64,000 bases of DNA from Rattus norvegicus (lineage: Eukaryota; Chordata; Mammalia; Rodentia; Muridae). Below the pieces are notes generated by a model that was given only the letters and a program-made list of their open reading frames with translations, was not told where the DNA came from and searched no databases. Of this stretch, positions 55,319 to 64,000 are shown piece by piece. Position 1 is the first letter of the stretch; every line of letters starts with the position of its first letter. The position numbers and the translations under genes are program-made. The stretch lies in contig NC_086031.1 in the NCBI RefSeq assembly GCF_036323735.1, forward strand, positions 41,511,725 through 41,575,724, given 5' to 3'.

Positions 55319-56444
55319 GTCTCTTAGTAAAAACATAATAAACCCTAGATCTCAAACACAGAATTCATACTGGAGCAGTAAGACGTGTCACACCTTACAA
55401 TAACAAAAGCTGGAGCGATCCGGAGCTCCCGATACACTGTTAAATAGCGCCACTAGCAAAAGCTCTAAAGTCACTAAAAAGAGCAGATTGGGTATATAGG
55501 AACGAGATCTGGAAAAGGTTCTTGGCTTTGAGCTTGAGGAAAAATGGGTTACAGAGCAGTATGTGGAGAAAGGTCTGATTTTCATTTTCATACCTAGCTA
55601 CATGTGTGTGCAAACGGCATATACATGTATGTTCTATTTGGCTTGCAAAGGAAATATGCAGGAAACACAGGCACCAGTTCTCGATGACAGCTGTTCACAG
55701 AGGGGACGGGAAGGATGCCATCAGGGTAACGTGGACTAGATAGAGGACACTTTGAAGTCTGTATTTATTAAAAAGCAGTCATTTTTCACATATGCACCAC
55801 AACAATATTTGGCGACGTGAATGAAACATATTTTTTTTCTTTTTAAGAAACAATACAGAGCCTCCTGTATTCATAATCATGTTAGGTTTCTTGGGGAGAG
55901 AACCAGCTGAGCTCACAACATTAAATATAACCAAGGCACTTCACCCGAAGGCTTAATAACCCGGCCATGGCTCCCCAGTTCCCTTATAATCAGTTTCCTC
56001 CTGAGGCCCATGAGGCCCCAGCTGTAAGTCCCCTCACTACTTAGGTCAAGCCTCAGAACTTAATTTTCTGACTCTCAAATGCAGTCAGCTGGTCTCTCCT
56101 TAAGCACCCCATGGCTAACTCTCCATCTGGGAACACTGTTATGTCCAGACTCTTAGCCAACCTCAGTATCGGGATAGCAGACTGTCCTTGACCTCCAGCT
56201 TTAGAGAAGCCCTCCTCACAATCCCCTGGGAGTTCTGTTTCCCAGCCTCCTTTACCTCTGCACTGGCCACCTTCTCCTGTTAGGTTCACAGGGATGGAGC
56301 TGGCTGGTCTTATTCGATCTAGTGTCTTATAAAGTGCTTGACACACACAGTCAAGTCAGAATTGAGCACACAAGAGTCTACTATTAGGAAGAAAAGAACA
56401 TTTAGCTGCTAGGCTCAGTAACTGCCTAGCATGTCTGAGTGTGG

Positions 56445-56660
56445 TGGTTTGAATGAGATTGGCCACCAGACTATGTGTCTAAATACATGGTCCCGTGTTG
56501 GTGGTACTGTTTGAGAAAGATTGGTTGGTATGGCCTTGCTGGAGGAGATCTGTCCTTTGGGGTGAGCTTTGAGGTTTCAAAAGTCAAGTATCACGCCATT
56601 CCACTCTGTTTCCTGCTTATGGACAGAGTGAGTTTGGGACAAGCCTGGGCTATATGAGCC
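56445..56660 (+). repeat. Family Y fragment
   Basis: GGTGGTTTGAATGAGATTGG, GGTATGGCCTTGCTGGAGGA and CATTCCACTCTGTTTCCTGC. Confidence 0.6.
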
Positions 56661-57189
56661 TGTCTCAAAAAGTAAAAACCAAAAGGAGCAAATGGGTTTC
56701 TTGCTGGATAGTCCCAAAGAATAAATGGTGGAAGATGCTATATCCTGGCGTGGTTTTACTACCCTTTGACTCTGAAGGCTTTTGACAGTAGAGGCCATCC
56801 CCCTCTTCCTTCAGCAAGACGGAACCCATTCTCTACATCAGGTGAGCTCAGATTATTGGGTTCCTCCTGTCTCGTGCCCCAACAGTTGAGCGCACCTGGG
56901 AAGTTATTCATTCTCCTAGACCAGCTTCTGCAGTTCATAGAAAACATGACCAAAGGGTTTGTGATGTGAAGAGGACTAGGAAAAAAATGTGATTTGCTTC
57001 CCCAGACCCTCAGGGGTCCAGATCAGACACCTAGTAAGAGGCTGGGAAGCTTTAAAGACATATTCAAACATCTGTGTCGTGTAACCCTGCAGGCCACTTG
57101 GCTCCAGCACCAGAGCCACCAATCTGCCGTCTCTTAGGTAAATCAGTCACCTTTCTTTTAAAAAATAATTCTTCCTGTTATTTATTTTG

Positions 57190-57345
57190 GGTGAGGGTCA
57201 CAGGCCACAGCACTCGTGTGGCAGTCAGAGGGCAACTTTCAGGAGTTAGTCCCCCCACCCTTCCACCCCATGGGTCCCAGGGATTGAACTCAGGCCAGCA
57301 GGATTGGCCGCAAGCACCTTTACCTGCTGAGCCATCTCGCTGGCC
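57190..57345 (-). repeat. B3-like SINE, antisense
   Basis: CAGAGGGCAACTTTCAGGAG, GGTCCCAGGGATTGAACTCA, TTTACCTGCTGAGCCATCTC. Confidence 0.75.
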
Positions 57346-57399
57346 TGGAATCAGCTACTTTTCTTTTTTGGTGTTTGGAGCCGTTCCCAAATGTTACCA

Positions 57400-58010
57400 A
57401 CATGCTTGTTGATGCCAGGCATCAAAAGGGCAGGCAGGCGCCATTGGCGCCATCCTGTGAGCTGGGCGTTCTTAAGCCAAGTCATTTGCTCTGCAAATTG
57501 AAAAAGAGAGGAGAACTGTTTCCCCGGGTGTGAGCCGTGTGTGTGTCCCATCTATTTCACCTGGAAGGCACACACGGAGCATCCTTGTACCACTAAGAAC
57601 ACCCATTGCAGAACACTCAGATTCGCTTTCCAACGTTCCGCCGAGCATCCCGCCATCTGCGCGTAACGTTTGAGAAAGGTGTCTTAGGCTGTGTGGCTGA
57701 CTCAGTTGTGGAAAGAAAGCCTGTAGAAGTGAGCAGTGGCCCCATCTGCTGCCACCTCTCTCTCGGGGAGCTGCCGGATGGCCCACGGAGACAGCTGGGC
57801 CCGGGGAGCCTGTGTGGGGCCCCACCTGTGCGGCTCCCGTATGTAAAATGTCAATGGCTTCCCAAATCGCACCAGGCTGTACCTTCCGCGGCAAGCATCC
57901 CCGTGGCCCTGGCAGCTGACAGCCACAGGAAACTGTCCTTCCTGTAGCCTTACAAGGTGCACCGGGCTGAGAAAGGCTAAGACAGGCGTGAAATTCCCAG
58001 TGTAGTTCAG
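57400..58010. promoter_or_regulatory. Candidate CpG-retaining regulatory element
   Basis: About 600 repeat-free bases with many CpGs, unlike the flanks (GGCGCCATTGGCGCC, CGTTCCGCCGAGC, CCCGCCATCTGCGCGTAACG, CCGCGGC). It also has E-box-like CATCTG and CAGCTG sites. Antisense and sense ORFs up to 232 codons overlap it, but GC-rich DNA gives such ORFs by chance and none looks like a known protein. Confidence 0.4.
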
Positions 58011-58119
58011 CCTTGCCAAGTCCCAGAAAGTCCCGCCTCTCCAACAGCCTCCATAAAGGGCACCACCCTGCCTCCCTTGATAATCTTCTCTCGTTTGCAA
58101 ACCCCTTGTACTGCTTGCT

Positions 58120-58205
58120 TGCTTGCTTTTGATGCTGGAGATGGTACCCATCATAAGGCATACTAAGCAAATGCTCTAAGGCTGAGCTCTACCCACACAG
58201 GCCCC
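58120..58205 (-). repeat. ID SINE, antisense, diverged
   Basis: GCTGGAGATGGTACCCATCA, AAGCAAATGCTCTAAGGCTG, AGCTCTACCCACACAGGCCC. Confidence 0.65.
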
Positions 58206-58254
58206 CACCACTTTGTCTACCATAGAAGAATCTACTGATAGCAGTGGTCTAAAC

Positions 58255-58650
58255 TTTCAGGGATGCTGTTCTTGCTTCCTTTCTATTACTGTGGCAAAAG
58301 TCTGTCCAAGAGCAATGTCAGAGAGAAAAGGGTTCGTTTGGCTTACATTTCTATCCCTGAGGGACCCCAGGCAAGAACTCAAGCCAGGAACCATGAAGGA
58401 ACCCTGGGTGCTAACACATTCTCTGACTTGCTTGCCTGCCCATGCTTACCTAGCATTTTCAGCTGGGGCCTGGCAGGACCCCTTGCCTGGTGAATAGCAC
58501 TAGCCACAGTAAGCCCAGCCCTCCAAGGTCAACTAGCAATAAAGACAACTTCTCAGAGGCGTGCCCACAGGCCAACCTGCTCTAGGCAACTCCACAGTTG
58601 AAACACCTCCTCTCTAAAGACTCTAGACTGTGTCAAGCTGACAATTTAAG
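58255..58650 (-). repeat. Family X repeat, antisense
   Basis: TTTCTATTACTGTGGCAAAA, CCAGGCAAGAACTCAAGCCA, and the reversed 5' end TCTAGACTGTGTCAAGCTGA followed by CAATTTAAGGCT. Confidence 0.75.
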
Positions 58651-58684
58651 GCTCCTCTGGGCCACAGTGGGTGGAACACTTATG

Positions 58685-58800
58685 TGCTACGGGCCCATGA
58701 GATGGCTCAATGGGTAAAAGCACTTGTGTGGAGGCCTGAAGTCTTGAGTTTAATTCCCAGAACTCATGTGTACTAGCTAGTGTAGCTGCCTGTATTACGA
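58685..58800 (+). repeat. B3/RSINE1-type SINE head
   Basis: GGCCCATGAGATGGCTCAAT, GGTAAAAGCACTTGTGTGGA, TTTAATTCCCAGAACTCATG. Confidence 0.65.
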
Positions 58801-59059
58801 ATGCTAATCATGTTCCCCAAAGAACTGTTCATAAGAGAGTGTCTGCACTGAGCTTCTGGGAGCCCAGCTCCGGTTGGTTCTGATGCAGGACTTTAGATTT
58901 CCCCGGTCTTGGGACTGGGAAGGAGGAGGAGGAGAACCACCATGTCAGGATCATGACAGGATTTTTAATTGATGTGGGAAGACCCAGCACCCTATGGGGG
59001 AGCCATTACACAAGCAGGGGCTCTCCACTGTGTAAGAGTAGAGAAGGTGAAAAGTAATT

Positions 59060-59238
59060 AAATGTGCTCACTGTTCTATCCGGAAGACCCAGGTTCAGTT
59101 CCCAGCACTCACGTCTATCTGTAACTCAACCTCCAGGGTATCCGATGCCCTCTTATGGCCTCCATAGACTACTGCATGCACGTGGTATGCAGATATGCAC
59201 ACACACACACATAAAAGTACTCTATTTTTAAAAAGCAG
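59060..59238 (+). repeat. B3 SINE
   Basis: GAAGACCCAGGTTCAGTTCC, CTATCTGTAACTCAACCTCC, GATGCCCTCTTATGGCCTCC, then CA and a TTTAAAAAG tail. Confidence 0.8.
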
Positions 59239-59274
59239 AAAAGGTGAGCTGAGCCATTAGCACGCATACGTTCA

Positions 59275-59450
59275 TTTCACTCTCAGCTGTGGGTGTGATG
59301 GGTGTGATAGGACCAGCTGTGTCAGCCTCCTGCCACTATGACTTCTCTGATACAAGACTGTAACCTGGGGCTGTCAGCCAAATGAACACATTCTCCCCTA
59401 AGCTGCTTTCTATTCAGGCATTTTATCACAGCAATAGAAATGAAATTAGG
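59275..59450 (+). repeat. Family X 3' half, split by two SINE insertions
   Basis: GCCAAATGAACACATTCTCC, CTAAGCTGCTTTCTATTCAG and TTTTATCACAGCAATAGAAA; its end resumes at 59760 after the inserted ID and B2. Confidence 0.75.
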
Positions 59451-59556
59451 GGGCTGGGGATTTAGCTCAGTGGTAGAGCGCTTACCTAGGAAGTGCAAGG
59501 CCCTGGGTTCGGTCCCCAGCTCCGAAAAAAAAGAACCAAAAAAAAAAAAAAAAAAA
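59451..59556 (+). mobile_element. Young rat ID SINE (BC1/tRNA-Ala-derived)
   Basis: Near-consensus ID core GGGCTGGGGATTTAGCTCAG to GGTTCGGTCCCCAGCTCC, with pol III A box TAGCTCAGTGG (59463-59473) and B box GGTTCGGTCCC (59506-59516). The tail is AAAAAAAAGAACC followed by about 20 A. Flanked by AGAAATGAAATTAGG at 59436-59450 and 59557-59571. Confidence 0.96.
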
Positions 59557-59571
59557 AGAAATGAAATTAGG

Positions 59572-59759
59572 AGAGCTGGAGAGATGGCTCAGCGGTTAAG
59601 AACCCTGACTGCTCTTCCAGAGGTCCTGAGTTCAAACCCCAGCAGCCACATGGTGGCTCACGACCATCTGTAATGAGATCTGATGCCCTCTTCTGGTGTG
59701 TGTCTGAAGACAGCGACAGTGTTACTCATATATAATAAATAAATAAATCTTTTTAAAAT
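59572..59759 (+). mobile_element. B2 SINE adjoining the ID element
   Basis: AGCTGGAGAGATGGCTCAGC, CTGCTCTTCCAGAGGTCCTG, GCCACATGGTGGCTCACGAC, CTTCTGGTGTGTGTCTGAAG, then AATAAATAAATAAATC. Flanked by AGAAATGAAATTAGG (59557-59571) and AGAAATGAAATTAAG (59760-59774). Confidence 0.95.
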
Positions 59760-60609
59760 AGAAATGAAATTAAGACAGATACTCAAATATCTGACGGCTC
59801 TCTCCCTTACAAACAGACTTGGACTCCTTGGCTTCCCTCCTAGCACAATCTAGATTGAAAATCTCAGTCTGGGTGGAACTGAGGATCTTCTGCTTACTCT
59901 TGATTACTGAGGATCCGGAAACAAATAGGTGACACACAGGAGGGACAGAATGCAGATAAGCCAGGAACGGCAAACTATAGACAGAAGATAAGGAGGGACC
60001 CTGGAAGGAGAGACCCTGGAAGGTCCGTGTTTTGGGGGAAGATGGCTGAGTAGAAGAGGCTTCTTCCTCCCCCACAGTAGGAAGCCCCTTCCAGTACAGC
60101 CCAGAGAGTCAAAGGTCCCTGGAAAGAACAGCTGTGCCTGCCTGGCTTCACTTCCTGTGGATGAATGCATCTATCCATGCTCTGCTGCCACCGCCACCTC
60201 TTTGGCTGACGTCAGATTCTGGCTTCTTTAGTGCTCAAGTATAGCCTGAAGACCAGCAACAGAGAATTATCTGGGCCTTCAGTGTCAGACCGGCATTACT
60301 GGGATAAGTTGATGAAATGCATTAAAATAGAATCAGGGGCAACAAAACGTATCAACGTTGCATTAGGAATAAAAGCTCAGCCTTGAATTCATTGATTAAG
60401 GGTGAGCCAAAATATGAGTTCACTTCTCTCCTTGTGTCTTCTGTCTACAGTTTGTGGTTCCTGGCTTGTCTATGCTCTGTCTCTCATGTGTGTGTCTGTC
60501 CCTATTGCCTGTGTCCCTAACAAAATCCTTTGCTCTGTATTTACTGAACAGCATAGAAAGAATCCCATGGGGAAGGAGTAAGGCACTTCGTGGGCATCTT
60601 TAGCAGGAT

Positions 60610-60830
60610 TTTGATGTTGTTTAAATGTTTATGTTTACATGTGGGTGTCTTGCTTGCGTGTGTGTAAAAGCACAACTCGAGTGCCTGGTGCCCTTGAAGA
60701 TCAGAAAAGGGAGTCAGGTCCCCTGGAACTGGAATGACGGACAGTTGTGATCTGTCATGTGAGTGCTGGGAATCAAACCCAGGTCCTCTAGAAGAGCGTG
60801 GGTGCTCTTAGTGTTCCAGACCCCTAGACA
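60610..60830 (-). repeat. B3 SINE, antisense
   Basis: AGTCAGGTCCCCTGGAACTG, GAGTGCTGGGAATCAAACCC, AGGTCCTCTAGAAGAGCGTG. Confidence 0.85.
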
Positions 60831-61016
60831 GAGTTTTATAGGAATTAAGTCACAGACTCCGACTGACCTTAGCTGATTAACCCCCGAGGCACCCAGAAAA
60901 CAAACTATTACTTCAAACATAAGCTATCAGTTATGTCCATGAACATTTGTAGTGTATAGTTGTTGTACAAGGTTGCTTGTAGTTGTGATCAGCAAATGAT
61001 TACTATAACATGCACA

Positions 61017-61017
<1 letters not shown>

Positions 61018-61066
<49 letters not shown>
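61018..61066. repeat. (CA)n microsatellite
   Basis: About 24 CA units. Confidence 0.97.
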
Positions 61067-61070
<4 letters not shown>

Positions 61071-61562
61071 ACCCTGCTTTGAGTCAGGGGTATTGAAGAG
61101 TACATAATTTAAGGTTAAAGCTATGAATTAGCTTAGGTAGTAAAAGTCGATGACATGGAAAATCCAAGGGAAGTAAGGTTGGTTATGACGTTGTTCTCTT
61201 AAAAGCAAGTTAAACAAACAGACTGAGTATACCGCAGGATGTCAGGCCAAGTCTTACGTGACCTCAAGGTGCATTATTAACGTGGCCATGAGGACCAGTC
61301 TCTTTGAATGTAAGGGGATAGTTTCATAGAAATGGTATGACTAGCCCGGGCAGCCATCCTCACAAACCAGGCTTCTCCCAAGGGCTCAGCCCTCTAGCAT
61401 ACGATGGCCACTGTCGGACTACCCAGCTCATACCACGTAAGCTCACCTAGTGACCGCTGTTTGTCATATATGTTCATTCCATAGACCCTGCATCTCTAGA
61501 GAGCTCTGCCTAACATCTCTACCTTCTATAATCTTATTATTCATATACAAAGAGACTGGTAG

Positions 61563-61755
61563 GGGCCACAGCGATGGTTCAGCAGTAAATGCACACACTT
61601 CTTGCAGTGTTTCCTTCCCAGTACCCACACTGAAGGCTCACAACTGCCCGTGTCTCCAGGTTCGAGGACTCCATCACTGTCTTCTCATGTCTGGAGGTAC
61701 TGTACTTGCTGTGTGCAGTTCCTTGACAGAGGTATACACATATGCAATTTAAATT
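61563..61755 (+). repeat. B3 SINE, diverged
   Basis: GGGGCCACAGCGATGGTTCA, TTCCCAGTACCCACACTGAA, GGCTCACAACTGCCCGTGTC. Confidence 0.75.
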
Positions 61756-62134
61756 GTTTAAAATGTTTAAAGTAACCAATACAATGTGGAGGGGGTTTCT
61801 TGTTTTTGTTTTTACTAATTGGCAGGATTTTAGGATGATACAAATGCTTTGGCAAAGTATGAAGTTTCCTCAGAGGGGAAAGAAGTTTAGAAGACTGGCC
61901 ATGTTCCAGAGGAACTGGAAACTAGTTTTGAGTGAGACACAGACACACTGCTATACAGCAGAGTGGGTCCTGGTCACAAAAGGGTAGACACAATAGAAAT
62001 GTCTGATGATGGATGGAATGGAATAGATATACCACACTGAACATTAGCCAGCTGGCAAAGAAGAGGAGACTGTGCACACTCTACAAGGTGGATAAACCTG
62101 GACAGCACATGCTGAGGAAAGCCAGGGACAAGAA

Positions 62135-62315
62135 CTGCGTGCTGTAGAATGCTCTCCCGTAGGGGTCACATGCTGTCCCTTGAACATTCTTCCAGAGCAC
62201 TTGGGTTTTATTCCCACCATGCAGATGGCAGGCCACACCCAACTTCAACTCTGTTCCAGGCAATCCGATGTCCTCTCTGACCTCCAAAGGTACCCACATG
62301 ACACACTCAGGCATG
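62135..62315 (+). repeat. B3-like SINE, diverged
   Basis: CATTCTTCCAGAGCACTTGG, TTATTCCCACCATGCAGATG, CAATCCGATGTCCTCTCTGA. Confidence 0.65.
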
Positions 62316-62499
62316 ATGTGTCACCCTCTTGAGCTCTTAGCACCTGTGACACTGTGCAGGAAGGAAGCCTGTGTTACACTGGGCCATTAATACCAAGTAA
62401 TGGAGGCAGGGAAGGATTCATGGTGCCCTGCCCTTCTTGGAGGATATAAGTTAACTATTGCTGGGGGAGGGGGAGGATTTTTCTTGGGTAGTCTATTAG

Positions 62500-62840
62500 G
62501 TATTTTTCTCGATGCTGTGACAAAATACCTCGCAAAAACAACTTAAGAAGGCGTAGTTTATTTTGGTTCACGGTTGCGGAGTGCTGCCCGTCATGGTGGG
62601 TAAGTTATAGCAGCAGGACAGGAAGGCGGTTAGTGACATTGTGTCCACAGTACAGAAGCAGAGAGCGTAGGGTACTGGTGGTTAGTGTACAGTCCAGATC
62701 ATGGGGTGGTGCTCCCAACATTTAGGGCGGGTCTTCACATCTCAGTTAAGGAGATCAGGAATTCTCTCACAGACACATTCAGAAACTGTCTCTTTGGTGA
62801 TTCTAGAGCCTTTCAAGTTGATAGGATTCATTGTGGTGGT
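62500..62840 (-). repeat. Family X repeat, antisense
   Basis: CTGTGACAAAATACCTCGCA, AGTTTATTTTGGTTCACGGT, GAGCCTTTCAAGTTGATAGG. Confidence 0.7.
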
Positions 62841-63210
62841 TTAAGTCATGCACAGGTTGTTCATGGTCCCATTAGGAACCTCAATCGCACTCACTGGTTC
62901 ACTCCTTGTGTGGAGTGGGTAGATACTTGTCCTTCCCAGGATAGTTCTCACCACACCGTGTAACTGCGTTTCTGAGTTACCTAATGTAATCTGAGTCATG
63001 GAAACAGATGGTAACATGGTGTTACCAGGGCCTGGGGGAGAAGTAATGGGAATATTCAATGAGTATAGACTTTCTCTCTTGCAAGGGGACTTGCTTCTCA
63101 GACTTCTGGGCTACAATCAAGTGCGATTTTGCAGGATGACAAGGCTGGTTCACAATGGCATGAATATACTTAAGACCACTGAAGTATGCACACTAAAAAG
63201 TGATCAGTTT

Positions 63211-63540
63211 GAGAGCTGGGGAGATGGCTCATTGGGGAAAATGTGTGTCGCAGGAGCATAAGGGCAAGAGTTCAGTTTTCAGAATGCTTTTGTAAAAAAA
63301 AAAAAAGGGAGGGGATGTGGTGGTACACACTTGCCATCCCAGTGCTGGGGAGGTAGAAACAGGAAGCTCGCTGGGCTCAGCGCTCAACCAATTAATCTAC
63401 TTGGTGAGCTTCAAGCTAGTGAGGTTCCATGTCTGGTAATAACAAAGGAAGGCTCCCAAGTAACAACATGCAAGGCTATACTCTGTCTCTACGCTTCACA
63501 CACAGGTGTGCACACACATGTACACTTGCACACGCATGAA
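63211..63540 (+). repeat. RSINE1/B4A SINE, near full length
   Basis: GAGCTGGGGAGATGGCTCAT, GCCATCCCAGTGCTGGGGAG, CTCGCTGGGCTCAGCGCTCA, AGGAAGGCTCCCAAGTAACA. An A-run and GGGAGGGG interrupt the linker. Confidence 0.8.
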
Positions 63541-64000
63541 CGTCATACCAAAAAAGTCAAAGTTTAAACCATGTGAGTTTTGTAAAAGAGTTGTTGTTGT
63601 TGTTGCTGTTACTGTTTTTAATTCAGCAAAAGAAACCATGAAGGCCACACACTGTGGTGAGGTAGAAACATTACACACTCCATTTTCATGTGGCCAAATG
63701 CAAGAGGGTGACCATCTTCTATACTGGCGATTCCAAATCAAGAGTCACTCTGAGGCTATGATTTCAAATCATAAAAGTAAGAGAACGGACCTTCTCTAGA
63801 AGCCAGTTGGATATGACTCAGTTCCCTCCAACATTACTCTCTAGAAACTAGCTGCAAGCGGAAGGTTTTTCTAATTGTATTCCTCATTGCTTGTTTGTGC
63901 TCATTAATATGCAAATATATTCCCAGCCAGCAGTGATCTCATGAATTTTTAACCGGAGATTAAAATGTTAACTAAAGCCGGTGATATAGAGGATTATAAG

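Noticed and set aside
57472..58170. 232-codon antisense ORF
   Set aside because: There are competing ORFs in other frames, no familiar motif, no plausible start context or splice structure, and GC-rich composition makes long open frames likely. The region is kept only as a possible regulatory element.
59451..59556. tRNA-Ala gene
   Set aside because: The A and B boxes belong to an ID SINE with an A-rich tail and flanking target duplications; there is no cloverleaf acceptor end.

Overview
This window is rodent genomic DNA, most likely rat (Rattus norvegicus). The species call rests on a near-consensus ID SINE (tRNA-Ala/BC1-derived, tail starting AAAAAAAAGAACC) at 59451-59556, B2 elements with a typical rat/mouse sequence, and rat-type L1 3' ends with intact target-site duplications. 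There is no bacterial, phage or CRISPR content. Only two protein-coding genes are supported, and most open reading frames are low-complexity translations of CA/TG arrays.

Layout. Positions 1-182 on the + strand are the last coding piece of Mgat5 (N-acetylglucosaminyltransferase V), followed by a long 3' UTR ending at a poly(A) signal at 5705-5710. A gap of about 3 kb packed with SINEs and CA repeats follows. Tmem163 then runs on the - strand and converges on Mgat5. Its poly(A) signal is at 8698-8703, its last coding exon at 9415-9475, and three more exons lie at 12565-12706, 17227-17338 and 35362-35458. Lengths, phases and splice sites of the four exons agree exactly, and together they encode the C-terminal half (about 136 residues) of this zinc-transporting synaptic-vesicle protein. 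Positions 35459-64000 are upstream intron. I did not find the next exon, which should encode the second and third membrane segments. MGAT5-TMEM163 adjacency is also known in human (2q21.3), which supports both calls.

The remainder is intronic and intergenic repeat. It holds B1, B2, B3, B4/RSINE1 and ID SINEs, old and young L1 fragments, two hAT-type (URR1-like) elements, two other interspersed rodent families whose names I do not assign with confidence (called family X and family Y here), and more than twenty dinucleotide arrays. Three SINE-poor stretches (about 23830-24300, 47430-48370 and 57400-58010) look like candidate conserved regulatory elements.

I did not find a new gene system. The most interesting signal is a diverged direct duplication about 1 kb from Tmem163 exon 5. 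It carries a copy of the exon's splice acceptor and first nine full codons into intron 5. Also notable are an ID-B2 pair flanked by three copies of one 15-base target site, and two minisatellites built by amplifying part of an antisense B1/B4 SINE.
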